Made by a program: the position numbers and the translations under genes
The notes under the pieces: model-generated
What the model was told of the DNA's origin: nothing
The model's input: only the letters and a program-made list of their open reading frames with translations
Databases searched by the model: none
In this document: positions 21,206 through 32,318 of the stretch, piece after piece
How the letters are laid out: every line of letters begins with the position of its first letter
How positions within the stretch are numbered: position 1 is the first letter of the stretch
Source of the DNA: Okapia johnstoni
Lineage: Eukaryota > Chordata > Mammalia > Artiodactyla > Giraffidae
Assembly (NCBI GenBank): GCA_024291935.2
Contig: CM044309.1
Location: 2,728,001 to 2,792,000 of the forward strand
DNA length: 64,000 nucleotides
Direction of reading: 5' to 3'

Positions 21206-22782
21206 TCAAGATCTTGTTGTTGTTCAGTTGCTGAATCATGTCTGACTCTTTGTGACCTGTTGGACTGAGTATGAGGGTTTTCCCAGGTGGTGCTAGTGGT
21301 AAAAATTAAAATAAACTGCCTGCCAAAGCAGGAGACCTAAGAGATACAAGTTCAGTCACTGAGTCAGGAAGATCCCCTGGAGAAGGAAATGGAAGCTCAT
21401 TTCAGATCTCTTGCCTGGGAAATCCCATGGACAGAGGAATCTAGCAGGCTACAGCCCACAGGGTCACAGAATCAACACAACTGAAGTGACTTAGCATGTA
21501 TCAGTATGCCAGGCTCCCCCGTCCTTCGCTATCTCCGAGTTTGCTCAAGTTTAAGTGCATTCAGTCAGTGATGCTATCCAACCATCTCATCATCTGCCGC
21601 CCTTTCTCTTTGTGTCTTCAGTCTTTCCCAACAGCAGGGTCTTTTCCAATAACTAGGCTCTTCATTCCAGGTGGCCAAAGTATTGGAGCTTCAGCATCAG
21701 TCCTTCCAATGAATATTCAGGGTTGATTTCTTTTAGGATTGACTGGTTGAATCTCCTTGCAGTCCAAGGGACTCTCAAGAGTCTTCTCCAGCACCACAAT
21801 TTGAAAGCATCAATTTTTCAGCTCTCGGCTCTTTTTATGGTCCAAATCTCACATCCATACATGACTACTGAAAAAATCCTAGCTTTGACTATATGGAACT
21901 TTGTTGGCAAAATGATGCATCTGCTTTTTAATATGCTGTCTAGATTTGTCTTAGTTTTCTTTCCAAGGAGAAAATATCTTTTAATTTCACTGTCCACAGT
22001 GATTTTGGAAGCCAAGAAAATAAAACCTGTCACTGTTTCCCATTCTATTTGCCATGAAGTGAGGGGATGGATGAAAAACAGCTTTTTCACTCCCCTCATT
22101 CACCCTCATCAAGAGATTCTTTAGTTCTTTTCAACTTTCTGCCCTTAGAGTTGTATCATCCACCTATCTGAGGTTGCTGAAATTTCTCCTGGCCATCTTG
22201 ATTCCAGCTTGTGATTCGTTAAGCCTAGCATTTCACATTATTCCCACTGCATTTAAGTTAATTAAGCAAGACGATGATATACAGCCTTGATGTACTCCTT
22301 TCCCAATTTGGAACAAGTTAGTTGTTGCTTCTTGACATGCAGGTTTCTTAGGAGACAGGTAAGGTCGTCTAGTAACCCCATCTCTTTAAGAATTTTTCAC
22401 AGTTTGTAGTGATCCACACAGTCAGTGGCTTTAGAGTAGTGAATGAAGCAAAAGTAGATGTTTTTCTGGAATTCCCTTGCTTGTTCCATAATCCACTGAA
22501 TGTTGGCAATCTGGCCTCTGATTCCTCTGCTTCTTAGATACCTCATTTATACATCTGGAAGTTCTTGGTTCACAAAGTGCTGAAGACTAGCCTGAAGGAT
22601 TTTGAGCATAACTTTGTTATAAGCACAAAGTATGACAGCTTGGATGCTCTTTGTCATTGTGCTTCTCTGGGATTTGAATAAAAACTGACCTTTTCCAGTT
22701 ATGTGGGCATTACTGGATTTTCCAAATTTGGTGACATATTGAGAGCAACACTTCAATAGCATCATGTCTTAGGATTTTAGCT
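21206..22782 (-). mobile_element. BovB LINE, 5'-truncated, antisense, split by a SINE
   Basis: The 3' terminus at 21206-21273 (gttgttgttcagttgctgaa) resumes at 21503 and continues to about 22782, well into the RT region. RT frames are shattered by many indels. The 133-codon plus-strand frame 21723-22124 is a non-coding shadow. Interrupted by a Bov-tA with a 6-bp duplication, agtatg (21268-21273, 21503-21508). More diverged than the 4.6-kb copy. Confidence 0.92.
21274..21502 (+). mobile_element. Bov-tA SINE (gctagtggt subtype) inside BovB
   Basis: Head variant with cccaggtggtgctagtggta and an extra AT-rich insert, then gagacctaagagatacaagt. The tail ends actgaagtgacttagcatgt. Shows that at least this SINE postdates its BovB host. 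Confidence 0.9.
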
Positions 22783-22976
22783 CATCAATAAATTACCTTT
22801 ACTAAAAATAGCATTAGCCTTCGGTTGAAAACAGATAATATGTTTACTATGAGATACAGACTTATCAAACATGACATCATTATTAGTAAGATATATTAAT
22901 TATCAGGTGATAACTATTTAATAATATGATTTTTAAAGTTGCTTTATTACTTCTATTAGTTTAATTTTTTCAGAAG

Positions 22977-23285
22977 CTCACCAAATATTTATTTTTTCCG
23001 GTTCTATTAAGAAATATTTGACGTTCGTAACTGTATAGGCATAAGGTGTACAGCAGGATGGGTTTGAGTTACACATTTTATTAAATGATTAACACAGTAC
23101 ATTCAGCTGTTATCCATCCTCTCATATAAGCTACAACAAAAAGAAAAGAAAAGAGGACAGGAAAAGGGAGAAAGAAAAGGTTCTCCTTGACATGTGAGCG
23201 TTTAGGATTCCCTTCCTTTACAACTTTCTTATTATCTTACTGCATTATTGTTTATGCTAGTACTTCGTCTTTACCTGATTTTAAG
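22977..23285 (-). mobile_element. L1 LINE 3' UTR fragment, antisense
   Basis: Same 3' UTR family as at 1632 and 35070: ataaggtgtacagcaggatg, acattcagctgttatccatc, a purine-rich patch near 23128-23180, then a diverged gcgtttaggattcccttcct. Confidence 0.72.
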
Positions 23286-23390
23286 AAAGAAAATAAATGA
23301 AGAGACAGGTCAGAGAATCAAGATAATAATCCAAAACCACGAGTCATCATTTCTGGGTTCATTGCTAACTCAACATTTTCAAATTACTGT

Positions 23391-23858
23391 TCAGTTCAGT
23401 TCAGTTCAGTTCAGTCACTCAATCGCATCTGATTCTTTGTGACCCCATGAACCGCAGCACACCAGGCCTCCCTGTCCATCACCAACTCCCTGAGTCCACC
23501 CAAACCCATGTCCATTGAGTTGGTGACGCCGTCCAGCCATCTCATCCTCCATCGTCCCCTTCTCCTCCTGCCCTCAATCTTTCCCAGCATCGAGGTCTTT
23601 TCCAATGAGTCAGCTCCTTGCATCAGGTGGCCAAAGTATTGGAGTTTCAGCTTCAGCATCAGTCGTTCCAATGAACACCCAGGACTGATCTCCTTTAGGA
23701 TGGACTGGTTGGATCTCCTTGCAGTCCAAGGGACTCTCAACAGTCTTCTCCAACACCACAGTTCAAAAGCATCAGTTCTTCAGTGCTCAGCTTTATTTAT
23801 AATCCAACTCTCATGTCCATACATGACTCCTGGAAAAACCATAGCCTTGACTAGATGT
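23391..23858 (-). mobile_element. BovB LINE 3' fragment, antisense
   Basis: Begins with an expanded 5-bp (TTCAG)n repeat at the 3' terminus (23391-23414), then a clean antisense 3' end. The minus-strand frame 23411-23740 preserves the C-terminal BovB peptide ([12 protein letters not shown] motif). Truncated just past the VMYG motif. Confidence 0.94.
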
Positions 23859-25189
23859 ATTTAAATGTAAATATTTTCTTATTCTTGTATTTTGCTATAG
23901 TTTGTATATATTTTTTTCATCCAAACAAGATTGATTGTGAGCACAATCTTCAGACTTGATTTGGTTAGTAAAAGCTGTGGGTGATTGCATTTTCTTTCTT
24001 CACATTAACTATAACAAGTAAATGTTTTCATACTATAATGCAGTGTCTGAAAAAATTAAAACTACTTAATACAGAACATGATTCCAGGTAGTCTCTGACT
24101 GAGATAATGTACAAGATAGGAGAGTCAAGCTTGACAGAGCTTATTCAGGAGGACCTCACTCAAGCAGAGCTGAGAGGGGCGATTCAGACTGCACAGCAGG
24201 TCAGAAATTCATTGCATCTCCACGGTGAGAGGGGGAGGATGAAAAACATTAGGACTTATTTCGTTATTTGTTGCTGGAGCTGCATGAAAATGCAGTCAAC
24301 AGTAAAATGTAAGATGTTAAAGGATACAAAAGATTATATTGTGGTGTATCTTGGTTGAACTCTGTCATAATTAAATTTGGAAAATGTCATACATAAATAT
24401 ACCTTCCACATAAAGTAAGAGAAGAGTCGAGTCTGTGTAAAAAGACATGTGGATCAAATAACTTCAAGCCAAAATGGAATAAAATATAATTTTGTCCACT
24501 AATTTAATTAAGAGTAGAAAGAGTCAGCACATAATTACATTTATTATTTTAGTACATTAGCCAAAATTTCCAAGGGTTAGACGGTTTCTAGGGAACGGAT
24601 TTTATTTCAGGGTCTTAAAAATTTTTAGAGTCACCATAAACACTTTAAATATTTCATGCAACATTTTATTTGAAATTGTAATTGTTTCATAAAAGTTCTA
24701 TGATGATTCAAAAGTGGCATACTAAATTTTTTGATATGGTTTAAATGTTTCTAAGTCCTCTTTTTTCTAGAGACCACTATAGAAACACATTACTGATAAT
24801 TTGTCTTTATAGAATATTTTTTAAAACCATCCAGTCCTCTAGGAGAGCAATTTAATTTACATAGATATGTTCCCCTTTATTCACATATTTTTACAGAGTG
24901 AAAGTGAGAAAAAGTAAATTCAGAGAAAATGTTTTACAATTAATTCTTCTATAAATTTTATCTCATAAAGAACAAAGGTACTGATGATTTCAGATATGAA
25001 ATAGTGTCTCTAGTTTAATATGAAAGGAGCCTCAATCAACAATATATACTTTTATTAACACTGGCAATAAGTCAAGTGAATAAACAGTACCCATTTGGCT
25101 GCTGGAGTTCAGTTGAATCAAATGTGATGCAAGTAGCATAGAGTTTGTAAGAGTTTGTTATATTTCCAGATGAAACATTAGTGCAAAAG
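23859..25189. other. unassigned AT-rich sequence
   Basis: About 1.3 kb. The 83-codon plus-strand frame at 24107-24358 has no recognisable domain. No repeat family recognised. Confidence 0.4.
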
Positions 25190-25439
25190 ATCTGAAGAGG
25201 TGATATAGCAGCAGAGGTAGAGGTCAGAGAGATGTGGCAATGAGTCAAGAAATAAGAGCAAATCTAGAAGAAGAAGAAAACGGATTTTCCACCTGGGATC
25301 TCCAGAAGAAGCACACATTTGCTGACTCACTTTAGATTTCTCACCTTCAGAAATGTAAGAGACAATCATAAACGTGTGCAGTTTAAAGCTACCGAGTTTG
25401 CTGTAATTTGTTACAGCGCTAATAGAAAATTAATATACC
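25190..25439 (+). mobile_element. MLT1-like MaLR LTR, 3' part
   Basis: The order gcaatgagtcaagaaataag, tctccagaagaagcacacat, cttcagaaatgtaagagaca, gctgtaatttgttacagcgc, atagaaaattaatatacc matches the 3' end of MLT1-family LTRs (the block around the polyadenylation region). The upstream part is not recognisable. Confidence 0.7.
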
Positions 25440-25444
25440 AACTG

Positions 25445-25585
25445 CGGTGAGGTGCTGTGCTAGGTCCTTCAGCTTTGTCCTCCTCTTTGCGACCCCATGG
25501 ACTTAGCCCCCCAGGCTCCTCTGTCCAAGGGTTTTCCAAGCAAGAATACAGGAGTGCATTGCCATTTCCTACTCCACTACATTAA
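25445..25585 (-). mobile_element. Bov SINE fragment (BOV-A2-like)
   Basis: Antisense BovB-derived body only (cctctttgcgaccccatgga, ccaggctcctctgtccaagg, attgccatttcctactccac), no tRNA-like head. Confidence 0.75.
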
Positions 25586-25630
25586 CTCTTCAGTCATGAC
25601 CTGAAGTGAAAGTCAGGACAGCTTCTGCCT

Positions 25631-25666
25631 ACTTCTCACTATGCACATACTTCTCACTATGCACAT
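25631..25666. repeat. 18-bp perfect tandem duplication
   Basis: Acttctcactatgcacat occurs twice head to tail (25631-25648, 25649-25666). Confidence 0.95.
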
Positions 25667-26425
25667 AGGGATTATGTATTACAGATTCACAACTCTTTTT
25701 TATTTTTAAGTAAATTGAATTTAAACTTTTGGTGATCAACTGAAAATTTTAATGTATATACAGAAAACAGTATTCTTTGTGAGTATTTTTTCATAAAATT
25801 CTTGCTAAAAATTATAGGTCAAACATCAAAAAAAGGCATAATAGGAAACAGTTTTCAGATGAAACTCTAGTAAGAAAAATTTACTGATATACTTTAAAAA
25901 GTAGAACCCAGACCTGCTTCCACTATAAAACTTCACTGACAGGATTATATTTAAGTGTCTCAAAATGTCTTCTGAATTGCTCCACTCTAAGAAATGTGTT
26001 TAACTAATTTAAATATAATATCAAATAATGATTTTGTGCAAACTTTTGGACAGAAAATATTGAACTTAACCATAAGCTTCAATAATCTGAATGGTCTATT
26101 TCAAGGCAAGGCATATACATAATCATGTTTCCTTCATCTTACTATATAAAGCCTGTAGAACTTGTATTCAGTTCTCCCAGAATTTACAGTTTGTCTAGGT
26201 TACTTTCTTCAGGAAAAATAAGTTATAAACCTTCTTCTATGCAATTTTTCTTTAAGTTGAAAACTATTTTCCTGCTTAAAACTTTTGAAGTCACTTTTGA
26301 AGTAAGAAAATCACTTACCTCTATATGAGTTTATTTACTGTGAAAAGGTAGGAAAGAGAATTTAGCTGTTTGTGACTGGTAAGTCATGTCACAAATTATT
26401 TGCTTTTAGACCTGAGATGATTGGG
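25667..26425. other. unassigned AT-rich sequence
   Basis: About 760 bp, no gene or repeat family recognised. The 67-codon frame at 26125-26328 lacks a motif. Confidence 0.4.
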
Positions 26426-26644
26426 ATTGACATATAAACACTATTGATACTACATATAAAGGAGACAATATGAATCTACTCCGTAGCTCAGGGAACTCTA
26501 CCCAACACTCTGCAGTGACCTAACTGGGAAGGAAATCCAAAGAAAAGCAGATGCATGTACACATAGCCAATTCAGTTTTCTTACAGTAGGACTTAACATA
26601 ACATAGTAAGGCAACTATACTCCAGTAAAATTCATTAACAAAAG
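26426..26644 (+). mobile_element. artiodactyl L1 3' end
   Basis: Blocks cagggaactctacccaacac, ctgcagtgacctaactggga and ggcaactatactccagtaaa match the 3' UTR of ruminant L1 elements, ending at an A-rich junction. Confidence 0.72.
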
Positions 26645-27155
26645 AAACAGTAAAAGGGACAAACTTTCAGTCACAAAATAAACAAGTTACGGGCTGTAAT
26701 GTACAGCATGGTGACTATAGTTAATACTGTATTGCCTATACGAAAGTTGCTAAGGAGTAGATGTTAAAAGATCTCATCACAAGAACGAAGATTTGTAGCT
26801 ATGTGGTGAAGAACGTTAGTTATACTTGCTGTGGCAATCATTTTGTGAAATATAAAAAATATGGAATCACTGTATTGTATAAAATTAATATAGTATTATG
26901 AAATGTTAGTTGCTCAGTCGTGTCTGACTCTTTGTGGCCCTATTGACTGTAGCCCGCCAGGCTCCTCTGTCCATGGGATTCTTCAGGCAAGAATACTGGA
27001 GTGGGTAGCCTTTCCCTTCTCCAGGGGATCTTCCCGATCCAGGGATCAAACTCAGGTTTCCTGCACTGGCAGGCACATTCTTTACCATCTGAGCCACTAG
27101 GGCAACCCTTATATAATCTTATAATGTCAATTGTGCCACAGTAAAAAAAAAAAAT
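26645..27155 (+). mobile_element. L1 3' UTR, second subfamily, split by Bov-tA
   Basis: Tgtacagcatggtgactata, gaaagttgctaaggagtaga, a degraded ttttgtaactatg-type block, then after the SINE ataatgtcaattgtgccaca and an A12 tail at 27143-27154. A different, older 3' UTR from the adjacent L1 piece. Confidence 0.78.
26897..27108 (-). mobile_element. Bov-tA SINE inside L1
   Basis: Antisense full-length copy (tgttagttgctcagtcgtgt tail; head atctgagccactagggcaac) inserted just before the L1 poly-A end. Confidence 0.93.
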
Positions 27156-28022
27156 CAGATGATTCTTTTAAGCAGTGTGGAAGTAGAAGTCAAAATATGG
27201 ATACATACATATGAAATTCTGCCAATTGACTTTCAGGTTAAACTAGATATAAAATAGCTCTTGATAGCCATAAGTCACCTTTCAAAATGACTGTCATGGG
27301 TAAAATCATCATATTCTGAATCAAAGTAAAATCAATAAGCACAGAAGAAAACACTGTGTGTTAAATTCAACCACTGTATGTGTATGAAACATATATATAG
27401 AGAGAGGGAGAGAGACAGAGAATCTATCTATATTAATTGTAAGGTATAATGCAGTTGGTCAAATCCTTAGAAATTTTTTCATAGTCTCAAACACAAACTA
27501 AATAACAATAATTATATTGGAAATCTTTCCCCTCCTCTTCTTAAAAGTTTCATACTGTCTAATTTACATATTGTCAAAGATTCTCAAAATTATTCTCTCA
27601 GTGGTCAAATGGAAGGTAATCCTCTTCACCCGCTATATAAAATCTATTTCTCCTGGAGATCATTGGTTAACTTCAATTCATACCTTTCATCCATCTTTTG
27701 ATTTCTCCTCTTTCTAATACTTATTGAATGACCTATTAATCAAAGGCAAAATAATGTGACTCCTCTGTTGCATAAAGTATTAAATATGAAGTGATTTTAC
27801 TAGTTCTTTAAAAATCATGTTATTAAATATGAAGTAATATGAAATAAATAAGTAAATCAATAGGCACTGATTGACATCAGCTCCATAGCCAGGAGAAGCA
27901 TACAATTTCAAGCTCTGCTTTCTGGGATGAAAGGGCCTGGTCTGCAGAGAGATATTACCACTCGGGAAGTGAACTTGCAGAAAAATAAGATAGTCCCACT
28001 GGAAGACAACAACATGTCAGAT
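27156..28022. other. unassigned sequence
   Basis: About 870 bp with a short GA-rich tract at 27395-27422. No gene or repeat family recognised. Confidence 0.4.
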
Positions 28023-28479
28023 GTGGGGGTTAATTTTATGTGTCAGCTTGTCTAGGCTATGGTACCTTGACATTTGGACAAATATTAGTCTAGATGTTTC
28101 TGCGAAGGCATTTTTTTTAAGATGAGATTAACATTTAAATCAGTCAATCCTGAATAAAGCAGATTACCTTCCATAATGTGGATAGATTACCTTCCATAAT
28201 GTGGTTAGACTTCATCAAATCAGCTGAAGGCTTTAAAAGAAAAAAGACTACTGTCCACCAAGGAAGGGGGGCTTCTGCTCCAGACCTTTGGCTCTAATGC
28301 TGTAACATCAACTTTTCTCTGTGTCTTTAGCCAGCTGCACAGATGCATAGCTAACTTTTTAAAAATGCTTAAAACTTGATAGGTGTTTAAATAGATGGAT
28401 GACAGATACATAGAGATAGCTGATAGATAGATAGATGAATGCATTCTATTTTCTCCGGAGAATGCTGATTAATATACCA
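28023..28479 (+). mobile_element. MLT2-like ERVL solo LTR
   Basis: Starts tgggggttaattttatgtgt and ends gagaatgctgattaatatac, the characteristic ends of MLT2 LTRs. The full length of about 457 bp is consistent with a solo LTR. Inside, a 23-bp unit is duplicated (28162-28207) and a short GATA run lies near 28420. Confidence 0.8.
28162..28207. repeat. 23-bp tandem duplication in MLT2
   Basis: Two copies of a unit beginning gattaccttccataatgtgg, with near-identical ends. Not part of the usual LTR sequence. Confidence 0.92.
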
Positions 28480-29116
28480 GATATTCTCAGAAACAAGTGG
28501 GTAAAAAAGGAATCTGATGAAAATAAACATTGTCCTTTCACTTTTCCTCTCTCACTTTAAGAACTATGAAACTTCACAGAACTTCTAGAAATTGTCTAGA
28601 AATTATTGCTGAACTCACTTGCTAATTACACAGAATGTCTTATCAGAAACATTTGCTGAAATCACAGGTCTTCTACTCTTTTCTGTTATCACAACTATAG
28701 ATATAAAAATATGTACTTAACTTTTATAAAAAGAGAGATTCTGCGAAACCTGGACACGAGATATGAGGGAGGCAGAGTCTGCCTTATAAAGCTATAGAAT
28801 GTTCTAGCTGTGCTGGGAAGAATATAATCTGATTTTCTCTGTGCAGTAATGGTTGATATGAGGTTTATATTAATGCTTCCTCTACTTCACGTGGATGAAA
28901 TGAGATGTAGTGAAATATTTTCCTGGTTTCTGGAGTTGGTAGCTAAAGCCCACAGCTGTGAAGCAATTGCATGCAAAGTGCCCCTTCCAGTTTCGGGTCA
29001 TCCTAGGTCCTTGCGTCGGCCACCCGCCAGAGCGCACTTAGTACTTCTGCCCAACTCCCACCGTTCTGCAACAAATGACCGAGATCAGTGGTTTTATGAA
29101 AGCCAATTTTACACAC
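28480..29116. other. unassigned sequence
   Basis: About 640 bp. A 191-codon plus-strand frame (28849-29424) starts here but its second half is SINE, and the first half shows no recognisable domain. Confidence 0.4.
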
Positions 29117-29342
29117 GGCCTCTCTGGTGGCTCAGCAGTAAAGACTCCGCCTGCAAGGCAGGAGACACAGGTTTGATCCCTGGATGGGGAGGATCCCTTG
29201 GTAAAGGGAACGGCAACCCACCCCAGTGTTGGCAACCCACCCCAGTGTTGTTGCCTGGGACATCCCGTGGAGAGAGAAGCCTGGAGGGCTGCAGTCGAGG
29301 GGGGCTTACAAAAGCGCCGGATACAGCAGTGACTAAACAAAA
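29117..29342 (+). mobile_element. Bov-tA SINE with internal duplication
   Basis: Sense copy (ctctctggtggctcagcagt head). The body contains a perfect 19-bp tandem duplication (29212-29230 and 29231-29249). Tail diverged. Confidence 0.9.
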
Positions 29343-30631
29343 CCAACAAATTTCACACATAGTTTTCTTCTCAAATTGTGCGATGTTAAGATGCAAAAAA
29401 AGGATACTTGCCTCTGAAAGGTAATAATTTGCCTGTAAAGACAGGATTTGTGCATATAAATTATAATAAAAGTAGAGGCAGCTGGTTAAAAATGTGGGAA
29501 GTACAAGACAATGCTGCTGACTTCTGAAGCATTTGACATCTGAGAAAAATGTTTGGTTGCTAGTTTTATTAAAATGTTAAGAAAAGTAGTTATCATGGAC
29601 AAAGTTTTTGATTCTGTTTAGGGCAAACAAGGCTAATCATTTCAGTGCTTTTGAATGACATGAAACTGTCTGTTGAATTTAAGTAAGTTTTACACCCATT
29701 GAAATGGTGACTTGTCACTTTCTCTATGTCAGCAACACTAGAATGTGATTACTTGAAACCCATAACCAGGTTTTATCTTTCTTTGTTATCTATAGAACAA
29801 AGTACAATGCCTGGCAATTTACTATGCCACAAATCTATGCCCTTTCCCTTGCCAAAGATTAAATAAATGCTTCCTCATTGAAAAAGTTCATTTAAAGCTA
29901 TTCTTTATACAGAAATATTTGTTAGGATGAAAAGAGGAGGTGAATCAGTGCAGTTATATCACTCCTCCCGCAAATAGGAAATTCTAGTAGGAACTGACTT
30001 TTCAATTAGACAGGATGAGTTTCCTTTTTTCTTTCCAGACTACAGCAAATTGGGAGGAAGCTTTTGCAGAAGAGTGAGATAGACCTTAACATCTTGGCAC
30101 TAAGAATTGTTGGTGAGCATTCAGAAGACCATTTTTTCTGGTTGGGTAGTAAACAAGGATGCAGAGGAATGGAGATTTCAAGAAGCCCTTAGAAATTTAA
30201 GAGGCTACTTATTGTAAAATTTTGGTGATACACAGTTTTTTTTTCTTTTCTGATTTGATTTCTAGCAATTAACCAGAAAAATGAACCAATGTAATTAGAA
30301 GACTAGTTGTTCTCAGCTTCTTTATGAATACAATGCAGATGGCTTGAATGGAAATCTTCTTTAAAATACCAATCTTTTACTTTAAGAGCATTTTTTTTTC
30401 AGTGTTTAGCTGAAGGTTAGTCATTCATCTGTTGTATGACACATATGCATATCTTCACAGATTGATTGAACAATAAATACTTATTCAGCATTAACTTTTA
30501 AAATAAAGAGAGATTACATAAAAAATAAATTCAGAGATACAAACTTTAAGAATATGTAAATATTACATGAGAGCTATGTGTGAGCCTGTGAGTGTGTGTC
30601 TTTATAAATCACAAAGCTTATGATGGCTATG
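29343..30631. other. unassigned AT-rich sequence
   Basis: About 1.3 kb, no gene or repeat family recognised with confidence. Confidence 0.4.
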
Positions 30632-30852
30632 GATGGACTTCTCTGGTGGCTCAGATGGTAAAAAATCTGCCTTCAATGCAGAAGACACAGGTTCTATCCT
30701 AGGGTCAGGAAGATCCCCTGGAGAAGGGAATGGCAAGCCATTCCTGGATTCTTGCCTAGAGAATCGTACGGACAGAGGAGCCTGGCGGGCTATAGTCCAA
30801 ACAGTCACAAACAGTCGGACACGACTGAAGTGACCAGGCACAGCACACAGCA
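30632..30852 (+). mobile_element. Bov-tA SINE
   Basis: Sense copy: acttctctggtggctcagat head, diverged B box, standard body, tail cggacacgactgaagtgacc followed by cagcacacagcac. Confidence 0.92.
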
Positions 30853-31058
30853 CATAACTGCTACAACCAGAATTTCATATATAATCTTGAAACTATTTTA
30901 TTTAAGAACAAGACAAATATTTTAAAATATAATTTTGTTGAATTAATACAGCTCAAAAATTAAACAAAGGGATTTTCTGGAAAATTCCCCAGACTCTATC
31001 ATTGTACGGACAATTCCAGCTCTAATTTATCAATGTCTAAGCAATACATTCATATACA

Positions 31059-31707
31059 AGCAAACCTCATTTTACTGCACTTTACAGATATTATATCTTT
31101 TTACAAATTGAAGGTTTGTGGCAACCTGGAATCGTCAGATTATGGTTAGACTTTTTTAGTAATAAAATAATTTTTAAATTACTTATTTACTTGCCTACTT
31201 ACTTTGGCTGTGCTGTGTCTGTGCTTTCTCTAGTTGTGGTGAGCAGGGGCTTCTCTGTGTTACAGCGCCTGAGCTTCTCACTGCGGCGGCTTCTCTCGTT
31301 GCAGAGCACAGGCTGTAAGCCCACAGGCTTCAATAGTTGCAGCACACAGGCTCAGTAGCTGTGGCTCATGGATTCTAGAACACAGGCTCAGTAGTTGCAG
31401 CCCACAGACATAGCTGCTCTGTGGCATGTGAAATCTTCCTAGACCACGGATAGAACCTGTGTCCCTTGCATTGGTAGGCAGATTTCTATTCACTGTGCCA
31501 TCAGGGAAGTCCAGGGATAAAGTATTTTTTTAACCAAGGTATATACATTTCTTTTCAGATATAATGTTATTTATACTCAGTAGCGTAGTATAAACATGAC
31601 ATTTTTATGCACCCCCCCAAAAAAAAATAATGTGATTAGTCTATTACAATGTTCACTTTACCGTGGTGGTCTGGAACAAACCCTCAGCATTTCCAAGGTA
31701 TGACTGC
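31059..31707 (+). mobile_element. Tigger1-like TcMar-Tigger MITE, split by a CHR SINE
   Basis: Left end aagcaaacctcattttactg, then gaaggtttgtggcaacctgg. After the SINE: aagtatttttttaaccaagg and the right end ctttaccgtggtggtctgga ... ccaaggtatgactgca. The two ends of the ~2.4-kb transposon are joined with the transposase interior missing. A C-then-A run lies at 31611-31629. Non-autonomous DNA-transposon relic. Confidence 0.8.
31165..31513 (-). mobile_element. CHR-type SINE inside Tigger
   Basis: Antisense copy: body at left (acttactttggctgtgctgt, ggcttctctcgttgcagagc), tRNA-like head at right (gatagaacctgtgtcccttg, catcagggaagtcc). A related ataaa-tattttt sequence on each side suggests a target duplication. 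Confidence 0.8.
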
Positions 31708-31734
31708 ATGCGTGTTTGTATATATGCTGTGTAG

Positions 31735-32318
31735 TGTTTGTCATGGTTCTCTAGAGAAACAAAACCAATAGGGTATATATCAATGCACAGAAAGATTTGT
31801 CAGATGGGCTTACGTGACTATGAAGGCCAAGAGTCTCTTGAACTGCTGTCTGCAAGCTGGGGGCCCAGTAAAGCCAGTGGTTCAGTTCCAGTCCAAACAA
31901 AGGCCTGAGAACCAGGAGAGCCAGGGGGGTAAGTCTGAAGACCCAAGAACCAGGGGCCTTATGGCCTAGGTCCTGGTTCATTAGAATGAAGTCCAAAGGC
32001 TGGAGGACCAGGAATGCTGGACCACATAGGATGCTGCTGTGTGAGGGCAAAAGAGGGCTATCCCAACTCAATGACAGAGAAACTGTGATCATCTTGTACC
32101 TCTGAGTTCTCTCCTGGCCTCAGCAAAGTAGATGGTGCCCATCTGTATTTGTGGAGAGGTTCTTCTTAACTTGGTCTTCCAGTTCAAATCTCTGTAGAAA
32201 ACCTCCTCGCAGACACACCCAGAAATGACGTTTACCAGCTGTGTGGCCATCCCTCAACCCAGTCAAGTAGAGATGAAGATACAGATAATATAATACATAC
32301 ACATATAAAATCAAGATT
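31735..32318 (-). mobile_element. MLT2-like ERVL LTR, antisense
   Basis: Left end tcatggttctctagagaaac is the complement of the MLT2 3' end. The right part (gacacacccagaaatgacgt, cccagtcaagtagagatgaa) is the complement of its start. About 585 bp. The 113-codon minus-strand frame 31751-32092 is coincidental. Confidence 0.78.

Noticed and set aside
28849..29424. 191-codon plus-strand open frame as a gene
   Set aside because: Its second half is a Bov-tA SINE, and the first half has no recognisable domain or clear promoter context.
31751..32092. 113-codon minus-strand frame
   Set aside because: It lies wholly within an antisense MLT2 LTR and shows no protein motif.
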